DNA of 64,000 nt from positions 1-64,000 of the forward strand of contig RAYF01000006.1 of the NCBI GenBank assembly GCA_003611745.1, read 5' to 3'. The notes beneath the pieces are model-generated. The model saw nothing but the letters and a program-made list of their open reading frames with translations, made no database searches and was not told where the DNA came from. Shown here in pieces: positions 15,684-24,312 of the stretch. The stretch comes from a bacterium D16-36. Lineage in GTDB: Bacteria > Bacillota > Clostridia > Lachnospirales > Lachnospiraceae. The first letter of the stretch is position 1. Every line of letters starts with the position of its first letter. Made by a program: the position numbers and the translations under genes.

Positions 15684-17912
15684 ATGCAGGAAAAACTGGA
15701 TCAGTGGATTAACTGGGTTGAATATGATGAATTATTGGCAGGCCATCATAATGCACCCCATAATTTGCTTGGACTGCACACATTTGGCAAGGGACAGGTA
15801 TTTACAGTTTACCGTCCGGAGGCCAAGAGGGTAGTTGTAACAGACAGTAAGGGAAATAAGCCTGTTGAGCTGGAAGAAGTGGATATGGGAAGCGGTTTCT
15901 TTGGTCTCTATGTGGAGGGAAATGAATATACATATGATTATCATTTGCATATTCATTATGGAGAAAACGATGTGGTAGAAACGGCAGACCCATATGCATT
16001 TAAACCGCAGATTAGCAGTGACGATTTGTATTTATTTGCGGAGGGCAAACATTATCAGATTTATGAAAAGCTGGGTGCCCATCCGATGACAATTAATGGT
16101 ATCAAGGGAACCTATTTTGCTGTCTGGGCACCTCATGCCAGAGCGGTTAGTGTAGTAGGCAGTTTTAATATGTGGGATGGCAGGCTTCATCTAATGCGTA
16201 CATTGGAGGTTTCCGGTGTTTATGAGTTATTTATTCCGGGTGTAGAGCCGGGGGCTATTTATAAATATCAGATATTAACCCGTACAGGGGATGTTTTGAT
16301 GAAGGCTGACCCATATGGAAATTGGGCGGAGATGCGGCCGAATAATGCATCAGTTGTTGCAGACCTTAGAGATTTTAACTGGACGGACAAAAAATGGATG
16401 GATGCACGTGTAAAAGAATCACGTGTAGCATTGTGTAAAAAACCGATGGCAGTTTATGAGGTACACCTTGGCTCATGGAAAAAGAAGGATGACGGGACGG
16501 AGGATGGTTTTTATAATTACCGTGAATTAGCACCAATGCTGGCGGAATATGTATTAGATATGGGATATACTCATATTGAGCTGATGGGAATTGCGGAGCA
16601 TCCTTTTGATGGTTCTTGGGGTTATCAGGTTATCGGTTATTATGCGCCTACAAGGAGATATGGAAGTCCGACAGATTTTATGTATTTTGTTGATTATATG
16701 CACAATAAGGGGATTCACGTTATCCTTGACTGGGTACCGGCTCATTTTCCAAAGGATGCACATGGCCTTGGAAATTTTGATGGACAACCTTTATATGAAC
16801 ATCCTGACAGCAGACGGGGGGAGCATCCTCATTGGGGAACTTATATTTTCAACTACAGTAAGCGTGAGGTGGAGAACTTCCTGTTGGCAAATGGTTTATT
16901 CTGGTTGAAGAAGTTCCATATAGATGGGCTTCGTGTAGATGCCGTGGCATCCATGCTTTATCTGGATTATGGAAAGGATGATGGTGAGTGGCTACCGAAT
17001 AAAGATGGCGGTAAGGAGAACTATGATGCCATTGAATTATTCCATCATATGAATGAACAGTTTGAGGAACAGGCACCGGGAACTATGATTATTGCAGAGG
17101 AATCTACGGCGTGGGCAGGGGTGACTTCTCCTGTTTCCATGAAAGGGCTTGGTTTCCTGTTTAAATGGAATATGGGTTGGATGAATGATTTTCTGGAATA
17201 TATGCATATGGATCCATATTTCCGCTCCGGCAACCATAACAGGCTGACATTTAGTATGCAGTATGCCTACAGTGAAAACTTTATTCAGGTGTTATCCCAC
17301 GATGAAGTTGTCCATGGCAAGGGTTCTATGATAAATAAGATGCCAGGTGAATTGGACAATCAGTTCGCAAATCTGCGTACAGCATATGGATTTATGTATG
17401 GGCATCCGGGCAAAAAGCTTTTGTTTATGGGACAGGAATTTGCGCAGTACCGTGAGTGGAGCGAAAAACGCAGCCTTGACTGGGAGCTTTTGGGGGAGAG
17501 CCGCAATAAGCAGATGCAGGATTTTGTGAAAGAGTTGAATCATTTATATCAAAAGTACGATGCGCTTTATGTTAATGATTATGACACAATGGGCTTTGAA
17601 TGGATGAGTTGTGACAATTCCCAGATGAGTACGGTTAGTTTCGTGAGGCGCGGTTCATCAAAGAAAGACCAGCTTCTCTTTATCTGCAATTTTACACCAG
17701 TCCAGTATGACGAATATCGTACCGGGGTGCCTTGTGCCGGAAGTTATACAATGCTTTTGTCTTCTGATGAGAAGCGTTTTGGCGGAACGGGTGTGAAGAA
17801 TGCAAAGGTTATTAAGGCGGAGGATAAAGAGTGCGAAAAGAAGAAGTATTCTGTAAAAATGAATTTGCCGCCGCTGTCCGTGACGGTATACCGTTTTGAT
17901 TACAAAGAGTGA
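15684..17912 (+). CDS. glgB: 1,4-alpha-glucan branching enzyme
   Basis: A 742-residue GH13 enzyme that makes alpha-1,6 branches in glycogen. It has an N-terminal beta module (residues ~10-110), a CBM48 domain (~120-220, YFAVWAPHARAVSVVGSFN), then the catalytic barrel with DWVPAHFP, the nucleophile Asp in GLRVDAVAS (about 418), the acid Glu in IIAEES (about 471) and the third Asp in LSHDEVVHGK (about 540). The C-terminal beta domain ends with SVTVYRFDYK. The length is the full two-module N-terminal form. GGAGGA precedes ATG 15684. No other glg gene is present in the window, so the remainder of the pathway lies elsewhere. Confidence 0.95.
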   Translation: MQEKLDQWINWVEYDELLAGHHNAPHNLLGLHTFGKGQVFTVYRPEAKRVVVTDSKGNKPVELEEVDMGSGFFGLYVEGNEYTYDYHLHIHYGENDVVETADPYAFKPQISSDDLYLFAEGKHYQIYEKLGAHPMTINGIKGTYFAVWAPHARAVSVVGSFNMWDGRLHLMRTLEVSGVYELFIPGVEPGAIYKYQILTRTGDVLMKADPYGNWAEMRPNNASVVADLRDFNWTDKKWMDARVKESRVALCKKPMAVYEVHLGSWKKKDDGTEDGFYNYRELAPMLAEYVLDMGYTHIELMGIAEHPFDGSWGYQVIGYYAPTRRYGSPTDFMYFVDYMHNKGIHVILDWVPAHFPKDAHGLGNFDGQPLYEHPDSRRGEHPHWGTYIFNYSKREVENFLLANGLFWLKKFHIDGLRVDAVASMLYLDYGKDDGEWLPNKDGGKENYDAIELFHHMNEQFEEQAPGTMIIAEESTAWAGVTSPVSMKGLGFLFKWNMGWMNDFLEYMHMDPYFRSGNHNRLTFSMQYAYSENFIQVLSHDEVVHGKGSMINKMPGELDNQFANLRTAYGFMYGHPGKKLLFMGQEFAQYREWSEKRSLDWELLGESRNKQMQDFVKELNHLYQKYDALYVNDYDTMGFEWMSCDNSQMSTVSFVRRGSSKKDQLLFICNFTPVQYDEYRTGVPCAGSYTMLLSSDEKRFGGTGVKNAKVIKAEDKECEKKKYSVKMNLPPLSVTVYRFDYKE

Positions 17913-17935
17913 AAATCTTTTAATCCTTTTTAAAT

Positions 17936-17997
17936 TAAAGGGGCTGTCACATTATATGTGTATACATTTTCACATATAGTGCGGCAACCCCTTTTTT
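17936..17997. terminator. Bidirectional terminator between glgB and GH25 gene
   Basis: AAAGGGGCTG-TC-CA-TATATGTG pairs imperfectly with CACATATAGTG-CGG-CAACCCCTTT around TATACATTTT, with T-runs outside both ends. It serves the two convergent genes; the last bases overlap the GH25 stop codon. Confidence 0.85.
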
Positions 17998-19531
17998 AAA
18001 ATGTCAGTTTGATGGTGGATGGGATATAGCCGGAATAGGTATGTCCATCCACAGTGTATTTAATATGATGTACTATATTTTCATCCGTAACATAAGTACG
18101 TCCCAGATAGGTGACTTTTGTTGATTTTGGTATAGTGGCAAGGGACTCTCCCTTTACAGATGGATTAGTATATAGTTTTGTCTTTTTTCCTATTATGGCT
18201 TTTTTGCTGCCCGGCAGGGTAGAAGCTGTCAGATAGGTGTAACTGCTAAAATAATTCTTATTGTCCACTTTTTTGTATGCGCGGATTGCATAATAGTATT
18301 CCCGGTCGTTTTCCAATTTGGTATTTGTCCAAGTGGTTTTTGAACCTGGTTTTATTGTTTTAACCTTTGCATGTGTTTCTTCGTTGTAAGTAGATTTGCG
18401 CCAGATTTGGTAACCGTCTGCCTGTGGGTTGGCAGCCCATGTAAGCTTAATACTTTTTGAAGCTGATTTTTTCTTAAATGATGTTACTTTTTTAGGCAGT
18501 ATCTTAAAGCTGATACTCTTGCTTCCTTTATAGTTTCCTTTTCCTGTGATTTTGATAGAAGCTGTACCGATATTCAGATTGTTGCTGTATGATAGAGTAT
18601 AATCTGTACCGGAAATAAGTTCCTTGCCATTTAAAGTTAATTTAGGTGCAGGGGTAATATTTTTACCTGTATAAACAGCAGCAGGAACAGAGGCAGCTTT
18701 AGCCGTGGATATGCTGACAGCATCCGGATTCTCAGAAAGGGTTTCATCGGTATACCAGTAATTACAGTCTACGTTGCCGGAAATCCCATCTACGCTGCCT
18801 TTTTCGGAATACTGCCAGAACTCATAGGCGCCAGTGTAGGTGGTTTTAGAAGTATAATTTGCCAGCCAGATTTTATATGATTGTCCAAGGGCAGCACCAT
18901 CAATTAGCGTGGACAAATCATATTTATTGGCATAAATCATAGGTGTATAGCCGGCATTCTGAATGGTATCACAAAATGCCTGACAATTTTTCGTTGCGGC
19001 GGCTTTGCTCAATTTCGCATTGTATTTACGGCCTGTTTTGGTGCCGTTTACCGTGGTTGTTTCATAATCATAGACAATGGGCAGTGTGATATTGTAATCT
19101 TTTGCTTTTTCAATGCAGTACTGTGCTTCCTCAATGGCTTCCTCGGTATTGATAGCTTCGGTATAGTAGTAAAGGCCAACTTTTAAACCTGCCGCAAGTG
19201 CGCCTGTCACATGGCTTTCAAAGCATACGTCTGCTGCAAGGGTACCAGAGATTCCATAGCCGCGGTAGCCGACCCTGACAAATACAAATTCAATACCAGC
19301 GGCCTTTACCTTTTCCCAGTCTACCGTCTTATTATATTTGGAGACATCAATGCCATTATAGATATTGAGTCCGTCAAAGACATCAGCATGGGTATAGGTA
19401 ATATCAGTATAGGGGCTGGTGGACTGGGCGTTTTTTTTCTGAGTACCGGCCTCTGCGGGCTGTGCACCCGTAAACAGGCAGCTGGCAGTTAATATAGCAG
19501 ATAAAAATATAGAAATAAATTTTTTTCTCAT
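17996..19531 (-). CDS. Secreted GH25 lysozyme with Fn3 and SH3-like domains
   Basis: A 511-residue muramidase that cleaves peptidoglycan between MurNAc and GlcNAc. The signal peptide ends near AEA-GT (residue 29). The GH25 domain (about 55-255) has GIDVSKYN with Asp62, YDYE with Asp155/Glu157, and the closing EFWQYSEKGSVDG. It is followed by a small beta module (~275-345), an Fn3-like domain (~350-440, LTWAANPQADGYQIW) and a C-terminal SH3-like part (~450-511) likely to bind wall. GGAGG precedes ATG 19531. The leader carries a repeat shared with the gene starting at 21320. Confidence 0.9.
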   Translation of the reverse strand: MRKKFISIFLSAILTASCLFTGAQPAEAGTQKKNAQSTSPYTDITYTHADVFDGLNIYNGIDVSKYNKTVDWEKVKAAGIEFVFVRVGYRGYGISGTLAADVCFESHVTGALAAGLKVGLYYYTEAINTEEAIEEAQYCIEKAKDYNITLPIVYDYETTTVNGTKTGRKYNAKLSKAAATKNCQAFCDTIQNAGYTPMIYANKYDLSTLIDGAALGQSYKIWLANYTSKTTYTGAYEFWQYSEKGSVDGISGNVDCNYWYTDETLSENPDAVSISTAKAASVPAAVYTGKNITPAPKLTLNGKELISGTDYTLSYSNNLNIGTASIKITGKGNYKGSKSISFKILPKKVTSFKKKSASKSIKLTWAANPQADGYQIWRKSTYNEETHAKVKTIKPGSKTTWTNTKLENDREYYYAIRAYKKVDNKNYFSSYTYLTASTLPGSKKAIIGKKTKLYTNPSVKGESLATIPKSTKVTYLGRTYVTDENIVHHIKYTVDGHTYSGYIPSTIKLTF

Positions 19532-19553
19532 GACAATCCTCCATTCCGCTGTC

Positions 19554-19590
19554 GGCGGCTCAAAATAGTATAGTAAGACAAGCCTGCTTA
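19554..19590 (-). repeat. Leader repeat, copy 1
   Basis: GGCGGCTCAAAATAGTA-T-AG plus a partly degraded hairpin arm ending in GCCTGCTTA. It matches 21343-21380 with small differences. In both cases it lies just upstream of the ribosome binding site of a minus-strand gene, next to a small GC hairpin (CCGCTGTCGGCGG here). The rest of the 310-base spacer (19532-19841) shows no gene. Confidence 0.6.
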
Positions 19591-19841
19591 TGAAATACGC
19601 TGCTTGTTGTCTCCTGCAATGTTGTATCTGTTAATATAATGGCTATTCGTGGCGTATTTGTGGCACTATTGTAAAAAAGACAAAAATGCGGTAATATTTC
19701 TATTATTATAGGAAGGTTCTTGTTGTGTGGTGGAGAACCGGCGTAGGTGGTGTAGATTGCAGAGTGTGTTGGGGAACCGCTTTCTGATAGGTTTTCCAAT
19801 CCGCATGAGACTGAACGGAATAAGAATGGAGGGCTGATTTT

Positions 19842-20498
19842 ATGTATCGTGCAGTTATATTTGATTTGGATGGGACATTACTTAATACGTTAGAAGATCT
19901 AAGGGATGGGGTCAATTACGCTTTGTTGGCAAATGGATTTCCTGAGAGGAGTTTGGAAGAGATACGGAAATTCGTGGGGAATGGAATAGGAAAACTGATA
20001 GAGCGCGCAGTACCGGTGGGAACGGACAAGGAGACTTGTGCCGCCCTGCTTCAGCAGTTCCGTACTTACTATACTGAGCACTGCAGAATAAAGACACGCC
20101 CCTATGATGGGGTGATAGAACTTCTAAGGTACTTAAAGGAGCATGGATTTTTAATGGCAATTGTATCAAACAAGAATGATGCCGCAGTGAAAGAACTTGC
20201 AAAATATTATTTTATTGACTATGTTGAGACGGCAATCGGTGAACGGGAGGGTATTCAGAAGAAGCCGGCTCCGGATTCAGTTTTTGAGGCAATGCGACTT
20301 CTTGGTGTAAAGAAAGAAGAGACGGTATATATAGGGGATTCAGAGGTGGACAGGGAGACAGCAGCCAATGCAGGATTAGACTGCATTTCTGTTACATGGG
20401 GATTTCGAGATGAACAGCTATTACGGAATCTGAAACCGGAATATCTGGTGCATAAACCGGAAGAGGTGATTCAGATAGTAGGGAAAACTGTTAAATAA
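19842..20498 (+). CDS. HAD-family phosphatase, phosphoglycolate phosphatase-like
   Basis: A 218-residue haloacid dehalogenase hydrolase of the Gph/PgmB type. Motif I FDLDGTLLNT has the Asp8 nucleophile and Asp10, motif II is IVSNK, the motif III lysine lies in KKPAPDS, and motif IV is YIGDSEVD. A helical cap lies at residues ~15-80. GGAGGG precedes ATG 19842. It probably dephosphorylates a small sugar or glycolate phosphate; the exact substrate cannot be read from sequence. It is followed by a bidirectional hairpin. Confidence 0.88.
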   Translation: MYRAVIFDLDGTLLNTLEDLRDGVNYALLANGFPERSLEEIRKFVGNGIGKLIERAVPVGTDKETCAALLQQFRTYYTEHCRIKTRPYDGVIELLRYLKEHGFLMAIVSNKNDAAVKELAKYYFIDYVETAIGEREGIQKKPAPDSVFEAMRLLGVKKEETVYIGDSEVDRETAANAGLDCISVTWGFRDEQLLRNLKPEYLVHKPEEVIQIVGKTVK

Positions 20499-20502
20499 CT
20501 AT

Positions 20503-20530
20503 TTTGCATGGGCGTGGGTGCCCGTGCAAA
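20503..20530. terminator. Hairpin between convergent genes
   Basis: TTTGCA-T-GGGC pairs with GCCC-G-TGCAAA around GTGGGT. It is flanked by AT-rich sequence and sits four bases from each neighbouring stop codon, so it probably serves both directions. Confidence 0.65.
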
Positions 20531-20534
20531 GGGG

Positions 20535-21320
20535 TTATTCCTGAAATTCTGTCATATGCTTGCGGTAGTGGAGCGGCAGCATATTTCTCTGTAATTTTTT
20601 GTTTGTCCTTTCCGTTATGGCAATCTGGCGGAAGAAAGTTTTCCACAAATCGACATAATCTTCTTGTTGTTCTGTCAATCTTTCCAGTTTTTGAGCTTCC
20701 TCTTCTGTTAGGAGCCTGACTTCCCAGCTTCCATCTTTTTGGTGGAAGGATGCTTCCGTATGCGTTTTGTCATAAATTACAAACCATTCTTCCATAAATC
20801 GGTCTGCAAAGTGTTCTGTCAAAAGAGGGATGATTCGGTTTTTAGGTTCAATTACAGCTAATAAAAGGGGAGGTTCCCGCTGTACTTCCTGAAAACGCAA
20901 AAATTCCCTAAAAAAATGTGTTTCATTTTGGACGGCACGTTTAATAGCAAAAATTCTTTCTACGCAGGGTATCTGTAATGCGCTGCAGATCTTTGCGCCC
21001 ATTGTAAAACCGTAGGTGACAAACTGATAAATAGCATCCCCCCTATCTGGATATTCCGAAATGACAGCACTCATCATATAACTATATGCTTCTCTAGAAA
21101 TTTTTTCTTTTACTGTTTGGGCCACTTTGGCAGCTTTTTCGGGGTCAGTTTCCACCTGTACATATTCTGTAAAAAGTTCATAATTATCTATCTGGTTTTT
21201 TACCATCGGCCGGATGCGGATAAATTTATGGCCATAGCCGGACAGCCCGGCATCATAAACAGCACTTAATATTCCATCTGTTGAATCCTCACATTGATAT
21301 ATACGAATCGGTTTATCCAT
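20535..21320 (-). CDS. TIGR03915-type DNA repair partner protein
   Basis: A 261-residue protein matching the family encoded beside the radical-SAM protein TIGR03916 (DUF4130-like). Typical phrases are YQCEDSTDGILSAVYDA at the start and DPLAD-type elements VYDKTH in the C-terminal half. The C-terminal region (LWKTFFRQIAITERTNKKLQ, then RNMLPLHYRKHMTEF) is the usual ending. The family is predicted to act with its radical-SAM partner in DNA modification or repair; the chemistry is not established. GGAGGG precedes ATG 21320. It lies 57 bases after the radical-SAM gene, with a hairpin between them. Confidence 0.82.
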   Translation of the reverse strand: MDKPIRIYQCEDSTDGILSAVYDAGLSGYGHKFIRIRPMVKNQIDNYELFTEYVQVETDPEKAAKVAQTVKEKISREAYSYMMSAVISEYPDRGDAIYQFVTYGFTMGAKICSALQIPCVERIFAIKRAVQNETHFFREFLRFQEVQREPPLLLAVIEPKNRIIPLLTEHFADRFMEEWFVIYDKTHTEASFHQKDGSWEVRLLTEEEAQKLERLTEQQEDYVDLWKTFFRQIAITERTNKKLQRNMLPLHYRKHMTEFQE

Positions 21321-21342
21321 AATGCCCTCCCATGCCGCCCAT

Positions 21343-21380
21343 GGCGGCTCAAAATAGTAAAGCAGGCAAAGCCTGCTTTA
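21343..21380 (-). repeat. Leader repeat, copy 2, with hairpins
   Basis: GGCGGCTCAAAATAGTAAAG and a 9-bp stem AAAGCAGGC/GCCTGCTTT, next to GCCGCC-CAT-GGCGGC (21334-21348). On the minus strand it sits between the radical-SAM gene and its partner, and it could moderate read-through. It resembles 19554-19590. Confidence 0.6.
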
Positions 21381-22886
21381 CCCCTCTATGCCACAGTCAT
21401 CAAACAATGTCAACTGTTTATATGTCACTTTTTCCCCAAAACCTTTCATAACATCCTTATCATTTTCTAAAAGGTTCCTTGTAATATAATCTTCATCTAT
21501 TTTTAGGAATTGGTACATCATGCGTCCATTACAGGTGATAAAGTAGATTGCCCTTTTCATAACAACACCAATCGCTTTTAATGCTTGATAGTCGAGGGAA
21601 CCTGTCTGCCTTGCCTTGACTATGCGGCTGGCGGACTTTGTCCCGATGCCCGGCACACGGAGCAGTGTATCAAAATCTGCCGTGTTAATCTCTACCGGGA
21701 AATGTTCAAGATGGCTCAGTGCCCAATCGCATTTTGGGTCGAGATACGTATTAAAAAATGGGCGTTTCTCTGTTAACAATTCATCTGCGCGAAAACCGTA
21801 ATACCGCAATAAAAAGTCTGCCTGATAGAGGCGGTGCTCCCGACGGAGGGGAGGCTGCCCATCTACGGCTGGAAGGGATGCATCCTGATTGACATTAATA
21901 AAAGCTGAATAAAACACCCTTTTTAAATCAAACTTTTGATAAAGGGCCTCTGTCACTGCCATTATCTCGTAATCGCTTTCCCCTGTAGCCCCAATAATCA
22001 TCTGGGTGCTCTGGCCGCTTGGCACAAAACCCCTGCTGGTATCCATATGGTTCCATTGGCTTAGGGCAGTTGTGGTCTCCCTCATTGCTGGCGGGGATAT
22101 TGCTGTATCAACCGTCTTATTAGCTGCCGCCTTATCCTGAATACTGCCTGCAAAAAGATTTTTTGCTCCAAGGCCAGTTATCTCTGCTCCTGGTAATGTA
22201 CGCCCTGTTCTTTTCTGCGTATACCAGTAAGCGCTCTGGTTACCGCCCTTCATGCCAAGCATCGCCCTGCTTTCGGCCATGCCATTTTGGATTTGCCGCA
22301 TCGGTGTCAGAATGGTTTTGCGGCTTTTGTTTGGTGCCATTTCCTGTAATCCTCTGGCTGTCGGCAGTTCCAGATTAATACTCATGCGGTCAGCATACCA
22401 GCCGGCTGTTTCTATCAGTTCCTTTGAAGCTCCCGGAACCGCCTTGCAGTGAATGTAGCCATTAAAACGATATGCCTTGCGTAGATCATAAAGTGTCTTA
22501 CAGATTAATTCCATGGTATAATCTGGTGATTCAATAATCCCGGAGCTTAAGAAAAGTCCTTCAATATAGTTTCTCCGATAAAATTCAATTGTTAATGTAC
22601 AGACTTCCTCCGGAGTAAATGTTGCTCTGGGCACATCATTTGTGCAGCGGTTGATACAGTATTTGCAGTTATAAATGCATTCATTTGTAAATAATATCTT
22701 TAAAAGCGAGATGCAGCGTCCGTCTGAACTGAAAGCATGGCAGATGCCGCTTGCCATAGTGTTGCCAATCTGCCCCTTCTTTCCTTTGCGCTCCACGCCG
22801 CTGGAGGTACAGGCGACATCGTACTTTGCAGCATCTGAAAGAATTTCAAGCTTTTGTTTTAATGTTGCATTTTCCTGAAATATCAT
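21378..22886 (-). CDS. Radical-SAM DNA modification/repair protein (TIGR03916-type)
   Basis: A 502-residue radical-SAM enzyme. The cluster-binding motif is C70-x3-C74-x2-C77 (CIYNCKYC). A conserved start (LEILSDAAKYDVACTSSG) and a C-terminal helix-hairpin-helix (LLRVPGIGTKSASRIV) indicate DNA binding. The family is predicted to modify or repair DNA together with the protein encoded downstream. GGAGGT precedes ATG 22886. The promoter has a LexA/DinR-like box right after the -10, so damage induction is likely. The distribution of Cys residues and length match the intact family. Confidence 0.88.
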   Translation of the reverse strand: MIFQENATLKQKLEILSDAAKYDVACTSSGVERKGKKGQIGNTMASGICHAFSSDGRCISLLKILFTNECIYNCKYCINRCTNDVPRATFTPEEVCTLTIEFYRRNYIEGLFLSSGIIESPDYTMELICKTLYDLRKAYRFNGYIHCKAVPGASKELIETAGWYADRMSINLELPTARGLQEMAPNKSRKTILTPMRQIQNGMAESRAMLGMKGGNQSAYWYTQKRTGRTLPGAEITGLGAKNLFAGSIQDKAAANKTVDTAISPPAMRETTTALSQWNHMDTSRGFVPSGQSTQMIIGATGESDYEIMAVTEALYQKFDLKRVFYSAFINVNQDASLPAVDGQPPLRREHRLYQADFLLRYYGFRADELLTEKRPFFNTYLDPKCDWALSHLEHFPVEINTADFDTLLRVPGIGTKSASRIVKARQTGSLDYQALKAIGVVMKRAIYFITCNGRMMYQFLKIDEDYITRNLLENDKDVMKGFGEKVTYKQLTLFDDCGIEG

Positions 22887-22924
22887 AAGCAGTACCTCCT
22901 GTAGATCGTTTCAAACTTTTGTTC

Positions 22925-22938
22925 GGAACGTCTGTTTG
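22925..22938. promoter_or_regulatory. LexA/DinR (SOS) box candidate
   Basis: GGAACGTCTGTTTG follows the Firmicutes DinR consensus GAAC-N4-GTTY. It lies 39-52 bp upstream of the radical-SAM start codon and directly downstream of the -10 of its promoter, where a bound repressor would block transcription. Confidence 0.7.
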
Positions 22939-22942
22939 AAAT

Positions 22943-22971
22943 ATCATAGCATTTTATCATACATTTGTCAA
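22943..22971 (-). promoter_or_regulatory. Promoter of the radical-SAM repair operon
   Basis: On the minus strand: TTGACA (22971-22966), 17-bp spacer, TATGAT (22948-22943). Near-consensus vegetative promoter; the SOS box overlaps the expected start site. Confidence 0.8.
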
Positions 22972-23175
22972 GTGCCAGATGCATCACTTTAACTATTATA
23001 ACCAATAATCCGATTTCTTAAGTAATGAAAATTGTATGGTTAGGTTATTTATGATATACCTAAAGAATATAAAATGAGATGGTTTAGCAGCAGAAATTAT
23101 TTCAAAACATTACAATGAAATAGTTAAAGCAGCATGGGATGTTCTGGAACATTCCAAAAGGAGGGAGGAATTTAA

Positions 23176-24087
23176 ATGAAAGGGACAAAAAGGGTAATAA
23201 CTAGTTTGATAGCGGCAATTTTGCTTGTAGCACTGGGAGGCATGGCAGTCCTGCCAATAGGTGTACGGGGGCAATTTATAGCTGAGGCTGCAGGGAAGGG
23301 GAAGACGGCGAAGGCAAAGAAAAATGCAAAAGATGCCGCTGCCCTAAATAAGATTATCAAAGCACAGGTAAAATCAGGCGCATCAATCAGCAGAGATTTG
23401 AATAACAGTTCATACATATGGGGAAACAAGGGGAGGCTGGAAGGAATCAACTGGAGCGGATCTTATGGTCTGTCTGGCAGCATTTCACTTAAAGCTTTTT
23501 CCGGATTGAAGTCGTTTAATTGTTTTGGGAATAAGAAAATAGAAAAGTTGGATATTAGCAAGAACAAAGAACTGGTAACATTAAGCTGTGCTGATAATCA
23601 ATTGAAAAAGTTGGATGTAAGTAAAAATACGAAGTTGACATCATTGTTATGCGGGATGAACAAATTGACCAGCTTGGATATTAGCAAAAACACGAAACTA
23701 ACCAATATAAGCTGTGTATACAATAACCTAAAAACATTGAAGTGTGGAAAAAACTCTAAACTTATTATGCTTAATTGTAAGGGAAATAAGCTAACACAGT
23801 TGAACTTAAATGAATGCGTAAATCTGCAGAAGCTTTACTGCGAAATCAATGAGATAAAGAAACTGGATCTTAGAGGAAATAAAAATTTGTTGTTATTAGA
23901 GTGCAGCTGCAATCAATTAAAGGAGTTAAACCTCAGCCGCAATAATAAATTGACTTCATTAACCTGTGATCAAAATCTGTTTACTAGGCTGGATGTTAGT
24001 AAAAATCAAAAGCTGGAATTAATAGAATGTAATCAGGGCGTTACTATTAGCGGTGCTCCAAAAGTCTGCGTCATTCATGAGATGTAG
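23176..24087 (+). CDS. Secreted leucine-rich-repeat protein
   Basis: A 303-residue exported protein. The signal/TM segment spans residues ~8-30, followed by a Lys/Ala-rich stretch (KGKTAKAKKNAKD). From about residue 100 there are roughly nine 20-21-residue repeats of the form L-x2-L-x-C-x2-N-x-L-x2-LD-x-SKN. These are bacterial LRRs of the internalin/BspA kind with a conserved Cys in the ladder position. No sortase motif is visible. GGAGGGAGG precedes ATG 23176. It is probably a surface binding protein. Confidence 0.8.
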   Translation: MKGTKRVITSLIAAILLVALGGMAVLPIGVRGQFIAEAAGKGKTAKAKKNAKDAAALNKIIKAQVKSGASISRDLNNSSYIWGNKGRLEGINWSGSYGLSGSISLKAFSGLKSFNCFGNKKIEKLDISKNKELVTLSCADNQLKKLDVSKNTKLTSLLCGMNKLTSLDISKNTKLTNISCVYNNLKTLKCGKNSKLIMLNCKGNKLTQLNLNECVNLQKLYCEINEIKKLDLRGNKNLLLLECSCNQLKELNLSRNNKLTSLTCDQNLFTRLDVSKNQKLELIECNQGVTISGAPKVCVIHEM

Positions 24088-24148
24088 TGGAAAGGTTACT
24101 GGGCAAATAAGTGGAAAGTCTTTGTAGTGAAAATATTTTGTAGAAGTC

Positions 24149-24177
24149 TCGACATTTCTTAGAAAATACAGTATAAT
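24149..24177 (+). promoter_or_regulatory. Promoter of the FliD-like gene
   Basis: TCGACA (24149-24154), 17-bp spacer, TATAAT (24172-24177), 136 bp before ATG 24313. The leader contains a hairpin CTTGGGTGT/ACACTCAAG (24200-24231). Confidence 0.65.
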
Positions 24178-24312
24178 ATATATTGATTATAGATGCGCAA
24201 ACTTGGGTGTGAACGTGATTATGACACTCAAGGATAAGTTGACTGGCATAGTTTGGAACGGATTCCGAATTCAGTTATAAGATGGCATAATCCAAGGAAA
24301 GGAGAGATTGCT

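Noticed and set aside
23137-23155. GGATGTTCTGGAACATTCC as a second LexA box
   Set aside because: The half-sites are in the wrong order (GTTC before GAAC) for a DinR site, so it is treated as a simple palindrome.
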